A stretch of 64,000 nucleotides of DNA from positions 62,001 through 126,000 of the forward strand of contig JAURVB010002478.1 of assembly GCA_033002965.1 (NCBI GenBank). The letters run 5' to 3'. Each line of letters starts with the position of its first letter. The first letter of the stretch is position 1. The DNA is from Piper betle (taxonomy: Eukaryota > Streptophyta > Magnoliopsida > Piperales > Piperaceae). The translations under genes and the position numbers were made by a program. The notes under the pieces were generated by a model that saw nothing but the letters and a program-made list of their open reading frames with translations, had not been told where the DNA came from and made no database searches. Shown one piece after another: positions 12,409-23,339 of the stretch.

Positions 12409-13555
12409 CATGGTTGCATAAATCGAAATTAAAATCGGAATCGGTTGTCGAAGGAGTCGGAATTAGAATTGGTCTAAATCAGACAAGAATTGGTTCAGTT
12501 GAATCGGTCTAAATTAGTCATATATAAAAATTTGACAACTCATAACATAAATACCTAAAATACATAATTATATAATTTTTGAACATAAATACATAAATTT
12601 ATAATTTAATACAAGTATAAAAGAGCATCAACAATTTGCACGAGCACACAATCAATCTTCCCTGTGACAATTTGCACAGCTCAAGCAATTTGGATGCATG
12701 AACAAAATGAAAAAAATTTGCACAGCTCAAGCAATTTGGACGCATGAACAAAATTGTGTTGTGCAAATTTGCATAGCTCAAGCCATATTCGCACAGCAAT
12801 AGCATTTGAAAAAAATTTTGCACAACACAACACAATTTTTGCACAAAAAATTTGACATACGAATTTGCACAACACATAGCAATTTGTGAAAAATTTGACC
12901 TATGAGTTTGCACAGCACATACACATTTGCACAGCACATATCATTAAATTTGACATATGAATTTGATCATGAATCCCAAATCAGTAATGAAAAAATTTGT
13001 GAACCCTAGCCAACAATTTGCACATCCGGTCGGAGCTGAGGTGAATTCGTTCCAACTTTGTGAAGCACAGCCAAAATTTTGTGAAGCATAGCCAATAATT
13101 TGCAGATTCAATTTCAACAAAAAATCCAACTTTACACGAATCGGTCGGAGCTGAGGTCGGAGGCCCAGTCGGCGACGAGTCTCGCATCCACTGCGCTGTC
13201 GGCCGGCCACACGTCGGAGGCGAGGTTGCGAGGGCGGAGGCGAGGTCGGCAACCCGGTTGGAGCTGAGGTCGGAGTTGAGGAAGCACGACAGAGGGCGGA
13301 AACGCGGCGGCGGAGTGGGGGAGACGGGTTAACGTTAGGTTTTTAAAATCAAAATTTTAATTTTACCCATGCTTAAATAATTTAATAAATATCATACCTA
13401 GGGTATTTTAATAATTTATCCAAAAACCGATTCTTCCTGATTTACTCGGATTCTGAATCGAATTTCACTCGGTCGGAATCAAGGTAAATCGGCCGAGTTG
13501 GACTCCGATTCGGCCTCAAAATCAGATCGGCACGCTACCAATTCGTGCATCACTG
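12409..13555 (+). mobile_element. hAT-like non-autonomous DNA transposon, copy 1
   Basis: The element begins CATGGTTGCA and ends TGCATCACTG, so the terminal inverted repeats match at 7 of 10 positions and start with CA. It is flanked by a perfect 8-bp direct repeat AGTGTATT (12401-12408 and 13556-13563), the target-site length of hAT elements. The inside has no transposase frame. It carries sub-terminal repeats of TCGGAATCGG type at both ends, a run of imperfect TTTGCACAGC units at about 12640-12950, and a GC-rich block at 13140-13320. Copy 2 lies in inverted orientation at 17598-18523. Confidence 0.7.
12636..13110. repeat. Imperfect short repeats inside hAT-like copy 1
   Basis: Variants of TTTGCACAGC(A/T)CA and CAAGCAATTTGGA recur many times, for example at about 12669, 12718, 12768, 12908 and 12926. 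Related TTTGTGAAGCA units occur near 13060-13080. They are absent from copy 2, so they expanded or were acquired only in this element. Confidence 0.65.
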
Positions 13556-13563
13556 AGTGTATT

Positions 13564-16260
13564 AGGCTTAAGGCTGAATGCCACATAAAGCACTAGTTTT
13601 ATTTGTATGTAATTTTTTCTAGAATAAAATTAATTTTGAAAGACTAAATAGTTCAACTTTGTTTCATTTATACATGAAACAGTTATTTGTGAACAAAAGC
13701 ATTACACTACTACGTAAAATCAACATTACGAATAATTATTTATTATTTGTTATATTTTATGTAAATAGATACATAGAAATCTATAAATTAATATATTTAA
13801 TATAAAATATGAAATTTAGAGTAGTAGTCAAATACAACGGTGTGTACATATTCGTGTGAGTCAAACTTCAACTCGAACATTGCGAGTCTCTTTGGTTATC
13901 CTTAAGTTACAAGAAATAAAAACAAAATTTGGAAATCAAAAATTTTATTGTGTTTGGTTGACTTGAAATTTAATTAAAAGAAATTTTAATTTTAGTTAAA
14001 ATAAGTCCATATAAAAATTTAAAAAATAATATTTTCTTATAAAAAATAAAAAATATTTTTTTTAAGAAACACATGCATATACACATAAAAAGAATATTTC
14101 ATTTTTATCTTATTGTTTTACTATTTAAACGAAAAAATAATTTTTTATATCATTTATCTCATTACATTTCTATTTCATGTGTTTTTTTATATTATTTTTA
14201 TTGAACCAAACAGACCTTAAGTGAATTCAAAATTGATCGAGCTGTTAGCATCCAAGGCCCCAATTTATAACACAGTAGCAAGTTATTCTTCTTACAGATA
14301 ATGCTCAAGCCAATTAAAATTTAAGCTCAGCCTATAATACATTAATTTTGTTCTGTACCAAGAACTTTTTGTCAGAATTTATGCGGTTTGATTAGCGAAC
14401 AAGAACAAGAGAAGAAAGCCCCACTTTTTCGACTTATAAGGATCAAAATTATTTACTATAAAATTCGATTTATATTTATTTATATAAAATATATAGAGTT
14501 TCAAATCGAATAAACTTAAAAGAATTACAAGAATACATTCCACAAATTAAACGTGGAATGTTTGGCATGGTCAACTCAGGCGTGCAAAGACGAGTCGACG
14601 CAAACGAAGCAAAATAGGAGACGAAGTCGCTTGATTAAAAACCAGAGTTCGACCATCTCTGTTTTCTGCAAAACATTTACTTGCACATTACAACTTACCT
14701 CTCTTGCCGTCTGGACCATACAAAGTCTCACCATTGCTGATCAGTGGATGAATTGGAACGTCCATGGCGGCCGCAAGGTTTCCGGTCATATCCTAATGCC
14801 TAATCCATCCCATCCAAGCTCTCAAAACCAGGCAAAATATGGGGTTGGTAGGGATTTGCCTGTCACAACTTACAAGCCACTAAAAGCTCCTTTTTCTTGA
14901 GTTGGGGAAGAAAAGTTTGTTTCTAGCATTCTTGTCCAGATATATAGATTGTTCAAAGAAAGAACGATCCTCGTGTCTTGTCTGCTTTTTATACCAATCA
15001 TGATTAATATAAGATTAAATTCGTCTCGTCATTTTACCAAACAATTACATAATAGATGATTAGATTCTGTTTTAAAGGGCTTTTTATCACGAAAAGGAGG
15101 ATTTTTTTTCATTACTTGATGATAGAAAAATCAAGACTAATTATCAACGGAGAATATTATTGATAATGATAAAATTACCCCTTAATTTAGCTTTGGGTTT
15201 ATAAAAAATAAAATCTAAACTAAATAAAAAATATTTTTTAAAAAAGTTGTGACAATAATAATTTCGGCGCCCACCTTGACCACTGCCTCTTTAAACTTTG
15301 TCGTGGCCGGACTCGTTTGCCCATGTTCGATTTGGTTTGGCTGCTTTGGGACAACTAAGTTAGTTTAAACTAGTTTCAATTTTTGTGATGAATGTATCTT
15401 AGACAATTTGCATGTATGCCTTTTTTAGTAATTAGATTTATTTTTTTTGACGGAAGAGTGTTTTTTTTTGTGGAAAAAAGCTCTAGTTTAAAAAATCCTA
15501 AGAAAAAAACAAATTAGTTGTCTAAATTTATTAAAAATACTGTATATAATTAGGCAAAATATTTTATCATGTATAATTTACATTAAAATTTTTTATATAA
15601 ACCCTCATTCAACAATAAAATAAATTAAAATAATTTAATATTTTAAAAATAAATTATAATTGAACATAAAAAATAGGCTAATTAATATAATTTATTTTTT
15701 AAATTTTTATATATTTTAATTAATTAAATCTCAACTTTTCACGTTTTCCGAGAAACAACAGACATAAAAATTTATATCATGATGTACGAACCAATGAGGT
15801 CCATATAATTTGTCCCCTGGGCCCCACAATGTGACTACCAGGTCCACTAGGTCCGCTGCACTCGCACGGCTCTTTACTCTGACGTGTCTTCACCCGATTG
15901 GCTGCAATGCTCATATATCATTTAATACTATAATTATTTGGACAAAATTATGATCGACCTACTTGCAAAAGCATAACACCCCGACCCAAATTAAATCCAA
16001 TGTCCTAACTTCATAATTACAAAAAATATTTATTATCAAATTTAATAAATTTTATATTTATAAATATTTTTTCGGCTTGACCAATGCCCACCCGCCTCCA
16101 CTAATCAGGGGCCAATAATTTAAAACACATCCGCCGATTAGGTGATAAAAATTGACCCATTTATTTTTATTTAATTAAATTTATATAAATAAAAAATCAA
16201 TATAAATAATTTATTAAAAATTATATTTTTTAAAAAATTCCGAATTCCCTCCATTTTTTT
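13564..16260. other. AT-rich intergenic DNA
   Basis: No supported gene. A slightly GC-richer patch at 14550-14900 carries overlapping short frames on both strands, none recognisable. The rest is AT-rich with no repeats that I can define. Confidence 0.5.
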
Positions 16261-16267
16261 CCACTGC

Positions 16268-16277
16268 GTATATATGT
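16268..16277 (+). promoter_or_regulatory. Probable TATA box of the DUF1677 gene
   Basis: GTATATATGT lies about 95 bp upstream of the DUF1677 start codon, within AT-rich sequence just before a CT-rich leader. The spacing is normal for a plant core promoter. Confidence 0.5.
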
Positions 16278-16365
16278 AAGCCTGCCCTCCCACACCCGCC
16301 GGCAATTTGCAACCTTCCTTCTCCGGCTCCGGCGATATCGTTTCCGAATGCCGGTCTGCTGCTAG

Positions 16366-16770
16366 ATGATTCCAACGGCAACATCGGCGACACCGTCGTC
16401 TGCGAAAAGGAACGGGGAGAGCATCTCAGCAGCCATGGAGCGAGTGGAGGCGGCCCAGGTGGAGGAGGTGGCGTGCGGCTGCTGCGGGCTGGTGGAGGAG
16501 TGCACGCCGGCGTACATCGCCGGAGTCAGGGAGCGTTTCCGCGGGCGGTGGGTCTGCGGGCTGTGCGCGGAGGCGGTGACGGACGAGATTGGCCGGGAGC
16601 GGCGACGGCTGATTGGGGTGGAGGAGGCGCTTGCGCGCCATGCCAGCTTCTGCCGCCAATTCCGAGCCTCGCCGTCGCCGTCGCCGGAGGACTCCGCCGG
16701 GCATTTCATCGCCGCCGTGAAGCTGGTTCTACGGCGGAGCCTGGACTCGCCGAGGTCGGAGAGCTGCTGA
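16366..16770 (+). CDS. DUF1677 family protein, intronless
   Basis: A single uninterrupted frame of 134 aa. The conserved core carries paired cysteines: EVACGCCGLVEECTPAYI at about residues 35-52, then RGRWVCGLCAEAV at about 60-72, followed by EEALARHASFC. This spacing of CxxC-type pairs is diagnostic of the plant-specific DUF1677 family and suggests a small zinc-binding fold; its biochemical role is unknown. The coding region is very GC-rich. The first ATG is used; an internal ATG at 16435 also precedes the conserved domain and could be the true start. The gene is bracketed by the two hAT-like elements. Confidence 0.88.
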   Translation: MIPTATSATPSSAKRNGESISAAMERVEAAQVEEVACGCCGLVEECTPAYIAGVRERFRGRWVCGLCAEAVTDEIGRERRRLIGVEEALARHASFCRQFRASPSPSPEDSAGHFIAAVKLVLRRSLDSPRSESC

Positions 16771-17597
16771 TCAGTCCATGGAGTAGAACTTTGACTCATT
16801 GTAATAGGGAAAGCTAGCATTTCTATCATTTCATTTGGTGGAAATTGAGCAGCCCATATGGTCTGAGCTTCTCATATTGATGAAGATAAAATGAGCTTAA
16901 TTTGGATAATACCCATAAAAATTCTATTCTAATATGAATGGTGTTGTGCACCTCTATCTCAAATATTATCCTCTTACAATCATTGGTGCACCTGCTGATC
17001 AATGATATGATTATGATTAGAACGTCACATTTGTTCATGCAACCCCGCAATTTTATTATGACATTTCAGTTCACAACATGGAAGAAGATATTTCTGTGTC
17101 GGAGCAATTGTTGTTGATCCGAAGATAAGGAGGTTGGCGTATTTGGCGACATAAAAACGTGGGGGCTTGGTGAAGAAGACGTGAGAGGGAAAAGCTTGTC
17201 CTTATCCCGCCGAAGAATCACAGTCGTCTGATCTGGTTGTCTGTTCATCAGACTACAAAGGTACCTGTGATATTTCCAGACTCAGCCATCTTTTTTAACA
17301 ATTCTGCATGCTTTTGCTCATGACAGATGTTCTGTAAGTGCTGTGGCTAGCTAATCTGATCACATTAATAATTTTATTATCCTTTTGGCGGTAGAGGCTC
17401 ATGGATATGTTACACTCTAAGCTTGTTTACTTGAAGTTTTGAGTTGGTGCTAATTCATGAATAACCTTAAAGAACAGATTGCTTAGTGCAAAGCTATTAA
17501 ATATTTGTACAAAATTAGAAGAGTAAGATGTCATAGAGACTGCTATTTTTTTCATCTCAACAGATATGTACATCAGGACTACACGACTTGTTTGTGT
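16771..17597. other. Intergenic DNA downstream of the DUF1677 gene
   Basis: Likely 3' UTR followed by anonymous sequence. Short frames on the minus strand (16826-17050 and 17066-17248) show no family features. Confidence 0.5.
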
Positions 17598-18523
17598 CTC
17601 TGTTGCACGAATCGGCCGATTCCGTGCGGAATCGGCCGATTTAAATCGGATCGGCGCGATGCCGATCTGATTTCGGGGCCGACCGAATCGGCCTCGGAAT
17701 CGGCCGAGTTTGGCCGATTCCGACCGATTTAACTCGGAATCGGAATCGGCCGATTTAAATCGGAATCGGTTTTTTTAATGAAATTATTAAAATACCCTAG
17801 GTATGATTTTTATTAAATTATTTAAGCATGGGTAAAATGGTAATTTGGATTTTAAAAACCTAAAATCAAACCCGCTCCCCCCACGCCGCCGCCGCTCGTC
17901 TGCCCGCCGCCGCCCCGTTTCCGCCCTCCGCCGTGCTCCCCGACTCCGGGCTCGCCGCCGACCGGGCTACCGACCTCGCCGCCGACCTCGCAACGTCGCC
18001 GCCGAAGTGTGGCCGGACCGAATCGGGCTGTGACGCACGAATCGCCGCGACTCGCCGCCGCTCCGGCCGCTCGCCGCCGGCTGCGGGCTGCTGACTGTTC
18101 GTCCGACCGGGCTGCCGACATCCTCCGACATCGCCGCCGCGAGACTCACCGCCGACCGGGCCGGCGGCGGCGGCGGGGGTAAAGAGTGGCATTCTCGTAA
18201 TTAAAAGTTGACTCGAGTCTAACTCGAGTCAAAAATAATAATTAATTCTAAATAATTTTAAAAAAATCTTTAAAAATATTTAAAAATATCAGAAACTATA
18301 ATACACAGAATAATATCAAAATAACATCAATACCCAATTTTAATATATTTATATTATAAATTGTCAAATTATTATATATGACCGATTAAATTAATTTGGA
18401 CCGATTCAACTGAACCGATTCTTGGCCGATTCAGACCGATTCCAATTCCGATTCCGACTCCCTGGAAAACCGATTCCGATTCCGATTCTAATTCCGATTC
18501 TAATTCCGATTCATGCAACCATG
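17598..18523 (-). mobile_element. hAT-like non-autonomous DNA transposon, copy 2 (inverted relative to copy 1)
   Basis: The right end read on the minus strand starts CATGGTTGCATGAATCGG, matching the left end of copy 1. The sub-terminal segment at about 18330-18440 matches copy 1 at about 12480-12590. The segment at about 17760-17870 matches copy 1 at about 13330-13440, including CCTAGGTATGAT and AAGCATGGGTAAAAT. Flanks GTTTGTGT and AGTTGTGT agree at 6 of 8 positions, a decayed 8-bp target duplication. The centre (17870-18180) is extremely GC-rich and gives long meaningless frames. No transposase. Confidence 0.65.
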
Positions 18524-18657
18524 AGTTGTGTTATCAGTTTTGCAAGGTTGGCATTTGGGATGAAGAGAGAAATCTTCCCGTCGGCAAGATGATTACTGCA
18601 AAGGGTCTGGGAGCATTCATTAGGCTTTGACGAATCAATCCAACAAAGCTGGGCCTA

Positions 18658-19775
18658 TCACAAATTCTTAATGGGCCTCCATAGGGAAACAAATAAAATG
18701 GGCTGGCCTTTCCAAAGGAGAGAGATGGCCCCATCCCCAGCACCCTCCAGCTTCATCTGCCAACCACCATCGGGCTTCCTTAGCAGCGCCCGGCCGCCGT
18801 CGACGGCCTCGTCGGAGAACCCGACGGCGGCGAACCCGGCGGCGCTCATCCGCCGGCACCAACGCTCTCGGTCCTCCCTCATCTCGCCCGCCGCAGCCGC
18901 GAGCGCCGTCGCCGCCTCCCCTCCACCACCTGCCTCTCCTCGCTCTCCCTCCCCTTGAACGCCGCGCTCGCCGCCTCTAGGAACAGGCGCACGAACTCCG
19001 CCCGCCGCCCGAACCCCGCCGCGAAGTCGCTGGCGCAGTCTTTGCAGCTGCACTCGCCGTCGTACTCGCTCAGTACCATCAGGTCCGGTCTCACCCCCTC
19101 CGCCAGCCGCCGGAGGAACGCCGTACGATCGTCGTCGACGTCGCCGTCCTCGCTGGGGGGATGGTGGCGTAGGTGGTGGAGGCGGAACTGGGCGCAGACG
19201 ACCACCGTCTCGTTCCCACCGCCGTCTCCGCCGCGAAATTCGGTGGGCTAGGGTTTGGGCGGGGCGGCGTTGGATTTGGAGATTGAGGTGGAGTTTGTCG
19301 GCGAAGAGGAGGAGGGGCTTGGCGAAGTCGTGCCCCGGCGGGGCGACGGAGAAAGGGACGGGGAGATCGGAGGCGGCGGGGGGGACGACGGTGAGTCGGA
19401 CGGCGGCGGGCTTGCGGGCGGGGCGGCGGGTGAGCGCCTCGAGGAGCGTCGGCCACTGGACGCCGTGGAGACGCCGATATCGACGATGTGGAGGGCCGGC
19501 CCCGCTCCCTTGGAGGGGTCGGCGACGAGGGCTTGGAGGATGGCGGCGTTGGAAGGAGAGCCAGGGGCTGTCTCTCGAACTGGAGGAGCGAGTCCCTGGA
19601 AGAGCTTCAAGTCGACGGTGGCGAAGGTAGGGACCGGGACGGCGTAGGCGCCGACGGCGATCGGAGGCGGAACGTGGCGGGACAGGGCCTGGAGACCGTG
19701 GGCGGCGAGGCGGTAGTTGGCGTCGCCGGAGAAGGAGGCCAGCTCGTCGAGGACGTAGAGCAGGTGTTGTGCTCG
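18658..19775 (-). pseudogene. GRAS family, NSP1-like transcription factor relic, 5'-truncated and frame-broken
   Basis: The C-terminal GRAS domain of a Nodulation Signalling Pathway 1-like protein is recognisable in order: AQHLLYVLDELASFSGDAN; ALHIVDIGVS; HGVQWPTLLEAL (the VHIID region); VVVCAQFRLHHL; ECSCKDC; FKGRESEER; then ERWCRRMSAAGF, GGARALLRK-type and LLWKGQPILFVSLW (SAW region). It ends with TGA at 18658. The pieces lie in different frames. A base is missing at about 19467, the frame changes between about 19215 and 19250, and a G is missing in the run at 18918-18921. Homology stops abruptly at about 19775, so the N-terminal part and start codon are absent. Intact NSP1 directs symbiosis and strigolactone-biosynthesis genes with NSP2. 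This copy cannot encode a full protein as sequenced. Confidence 0.8.
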
Positions 19776-19993
19776 GGGCCACTTACATGGGGCCCACATG
19801 CGGAAGCTTACGTGGAAGGTCGGCTGAAATATAATTACTTGATAATCAGCATTAGCTAAGCACTTAGATACCATCACCATTTCCCTGACCACCCCTACTG
19901 GAAATATGGTATTTGATATCTAGCCATAATAAGAGAAATGGTAATTGGGCCGACTGGAGATCAAGGTTTGTTAGTGCCATTATCTCGTAGATG

Positions 19994-20524
19994 TAACGTG
20001 TCCAAGTGCTGACTTTATGTCAAAAGATGACACCGTATATATATATTATTTTTATTGTAAAACCTGAGTAAATTTTATTTTATTTTTAATTATTATTTTA
20101 AAGCTAGCATCAACGTCGGGAAGTTTTAGAATAATAAGTATATAAAAAAAGAGTTAAAAGAATCAACCCGAAAAAACTTTACAAGGATCAAGTTAAGCTA
20201 TATCTTAAATAAAATATAAAAATGAGTGGTCTATTTTATCTCAGTAACATTAGGATTTTTTTAATATATTTTATTTAAGATATAACTTAATTTGATCATT
20301 ATGCAAGTTTTTAGGGCTGATTCTTTTAATTCTTTTTTTAATACTTATTATTCTAAAGCCTCCGGATGTCTATGTTAGCTTTAAAATAATGGTCAGAAGC
20401 AAATAAGATTTTGTTCGGTACTGATTTTACAATAAAAATAATATATATATGCGGGCCTTCGTATCGTCTTTTAAATGCAAAGTTATCTACCAGTGACATA
20501 AAGTCAGCATCATGGTACACGTTA
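19994..20524. repeat. Large inverted repeat (foldback), about 530 bp
   Basis: The left arm (about 19994-20230) and right arm (about 20270-20524) are reverse complements with small indels. Shared landmarks are TAACGTGT, TGCTGACTTTATGTCA, the TATATATATTATTTTTATTG tract, TTTAGAATAATAAGTAT and TTATATCTTAAATAAAATAT. The loop is about 40 nt. There is no coding content and no clear target-site duplication. It could be a foldback transposon or MITE, or an inverted duplication. If transcribed, it would form a long hairpin. Confidence 0.8.
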
Positions 20525-21543
20525 GAGTGAATTACAAACAATGTTAAGCAGTTCTCACATGACGCTGAAATCGATTCTTTATGTTGGGACAGAAGATGAA
20601 GAGGAAGCACAACACGGAAGAGGAGTGATGAACAATTCTTCTGCCGTGGGTAAGCATGAAAACGTATTTTTGCAATACACATAAGCAGCAGTGACAGAGC
20701 ATCGGTTGCTCGGGAGCAGATGTACTGCAGTAAACTCGCTAGCAAACCCGCTTATTGACACAAGTCACCACATACCAGCGCAATATGAAAAAATTAACCA
20801 CCTAAATTCCACTCATTGTGGAAACTTAGACCAATGAGAGAGCTGTTACTGAAAGCACGAACTGTAGAAAATTCCGCCCCAACATAAGGACGGTGCGGAG
20901 CATATTCAATGGTTTTGGCCGCTTTGTTTGTGTCCCTTTGGAAGTTGTGGCGTCCCTTATTGAAGTTGTGCCAAGAACATGTCACTTCATTTTGGTTATC
21001 TCATTCGACATGTTTACACTGTGCCATCGCCTCATGATCAACAAGTTAATCGACACATCAGATTAGCAGGCATGAAGACCTTTGAGGAAAGTGATTGATG
21101 TCTTTATTCATATTCATTAGTCATCAACCCGCATGGTTTATCTAATCTGCTGGTTCATGCGTTAATCAATCCGCTTTGCTGGTATCAAAATTCAGAAGAA
21201 TCTTTCTTTTTTTAAAATGTTCGAGACAAAAATTGGCAGCAGGGTTTTTTTTTTTTAAAAAAGAAAACTCTGCATTACAACTGAGGACCACGGTAAAGGT
21301 GAGGTATGTGATGGAAATTTTAAGTGTGAGAGGTTAATGATGCATTAATCCTATCCCGATTAGTATAACTATCGTTCTTCTGAGGATATGAAAACATCAT
21401 TAGTGATAATCATATATATATCATGACTTTATTTATAACGAAAACACAAGAACAGAGTGAGTAAGCAAGGATTATTTGTGTCTAGTCACGTCCGACTATA
21501 TAATTTTTTGCACTCTGAAATGGGCTCTCTTCTATGAACAGGG

Positions 21544-21655
21544 TTTTGGTTTCTCCCGGGAGTTATGCTGCGTCTCCGCCGACGATCATCCCGATGGGGA
21601 AGCGATAGTGGAGATGCACGGTGTCTCCATTGGGTCGCTTCAAGGAGGAGCCAAA
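21544..21655 (-). repeat. Short inverted-repeat element, copy 2 of a dispersed family
   Basis: About 112 bp, starting TTTTGGTTTCTCCCGGGAG and ending GGAGGAGCCAAA. Its reverse complement aligns along its length with 55841-55953, sharing TTTGGCTC near one end, AGCGAC, the TATCG core and CTCCCGGGA near the other end. Confidence 0.5.
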
Positions 21656-22635
21656 TATCTATCCTCTTCTATATGAGCTGTAAAACTTTTGTAAATAGTG
21701 TTTTTGTGTGTGTGTTAAGAGTTGATAACTCTCACAGGCATTAGGTTACCTCTGAAGCTCTCTTTTGTAACCTTTGATCTAATTATAAACAATTAAGAAT
21801 GGATTGTGTAGGGAAAGCAAAAATGAAAATAGCAAAACAGTATTGGTCATGATAGGAATAAAAAAATAAAAATTTTAATCTACATTAAGTTTACTAACGA
21901 TATAATTTTTAGTTTCTGTATAGGACTTCACAAGTAATGCAAAAAACATCATTCTCCATGTATACATCAATCTAGCAAGTATTGAATATTCTTTTATTTC
22001 TATACTCTCAATGCGTTTATCTCAAAGCTAATATAGTTGTTACACCATCCACAGCTAGACCAACAAGCTTTGGTCTCAAGTAGGAACTGGTTGGACTTCG
22101 GATCATAGAATAGAATGGATATAGACACACATGTATGGGTTCGAACTTGAATTCAAAAGACCTAAATTTGAACATTGTATTCATTTTATTATTTATTATA
22201 TCCGTATCTGATTTGAATTTGTCAAACACATTTCCACTTTATATCCATCCAACATAAAATATAACTAGTGCAAATTTTATTATGAATTGCGCGGTGAAAA
22301 TTTATAAAAAACTATTATTAATATTTAAATTTTTTTATGGAATATTACATGTTGAAATCGAATATAGATTATATCACTCTAAACATTTATTTGATTCGAA
22401 TATATGGCATATCCAAATAACTTAGAACCCATTCCTACTTTGTATGCCAATGTTTTGAATTAACAATAAGTATATAATAAGGAACTCCACAAAGACAAGA
22501 ACTAATTCCAAACGATTCATTGTAAATAGAGTATTTTCATAAGCTTGAGGATGGGACCTGGTTGACTCAGATCAAGTCGTGCCCCATTCCAATCAACTGT
22601 TACAACACTGTTATTCATAATCTCCTATAGCAGCT

Positions 22636-22793
22636 CAATGTCCTACCCACTAATGTCCACTCCTTAGTGGCGAAATACATTCAATTCCCAATTCATGGCC
22701 AAAATCGTGTGTTTCAATGTCCTACCCACTAATGTCCACCCCTTAGTGGCTAAATACATTCAATTCCCAATCCATGGCCAAAAACTTGTGCCC
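22636..22793. repeat. Tandem duplication, two 79-bp units
   Basis: The segment containing CAATGTCCTACCCACTAATG and the following CTTAGTGGC...AATACATTCAATTCCCAAT occurs at 22636 and again at 22715 with only a few differences. It is non-coding. Confidence 0.85.
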
Positions 22794-22988
22794 TAACAAG
22801 GAATAGACGTAACCTGGGCATTTAAATTGAATGTCTGGTTGACATTCAATTTATAAAATTAATAATTTAATTATTATTATATAAATTTTACATAAGCTAA
22901 TTTTAAAGTATGAGTTAGAATCAAACAACGGCTAATTAAAATTATACATACATATATAATTATATATATTATATCAAAATATACAAAG

Positions 22989-22991
<3 letters not shown>

Positions 22992-23028
<37 letters not shown>

Positions 23029-23036
23029 TTTAAACA
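22992..23036. repeat. (AT)n microsatellite
   Basis: About 22 uninterrupted AT/TA units followed by CATTT. Confidence 0.95.
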
Positions 23037-23339
23037 ATTTAATTAGTATATAACGTGTTTATTAAACATATATATGTATCAGAATCTAGACATCCCTTAC
23101 AATTTATATGTTATAAATATATACATATATCACAATCTAGTCGAGTGTAATTTACCCGTTGCATACGAATCCAGTATAAGATCTTTGAAGCTGCTGCATC
23201 CTTCCAAACACAAAAATCATTTGCACTTCTCTGGAATATTTCTTTTTTAATGTTTTTCTTTTTGGCTTTTTGGGCATTTGGAAAATTGGTCCCTGTAAAA
23301 AAAATTGTGGGTAAACAACTTGCAGATTATCAACCAAAC

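Larger units (their letters stand above)
20525..23339. other. Intergenic DNA with small repeats
   Basis: No supported gene. It contains a short inverted-repeat element (21544-21655), a 79-bp tandem duplication (22636-22793) and an AT dinucleotide tract (22992-23036). The 130-codon frame at 20353-20745 (-) overlaps the foldback and shows no family features. Confidence 0.5.

Noticed and set aside
14571..14765. Minus-strand two-exon small gene starting MDVPIHPLISNGETLYGPDG with a good GTAAGT donor
   Set aside because: The implied intron is only 33 nt, too short for plants, and the joined product matches no family that I know.
14553..14900. 115-codon plus-strand frame
   Set aside because: No domain, odd composition, and no splice or promoter support.
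17845..18192. Several overlapping long frames on both strands rich in Arg, Ala and Gly
   Set aside because: They lie in the GC-rich centre of the hAT-like copy 2; low-complexity GC sequence gives chance frames.
20353..20745. 130-codon minus-strand frame
   Set aside because: Largely the right arm of the foldback plus flank; no family features.
22640..22790. Two-unit repeat considered as a possible CRISPR-like array
   Set aside because: Only two long units, no spacers, and the genome is eukaryotic; it is a plain tandem duplication.
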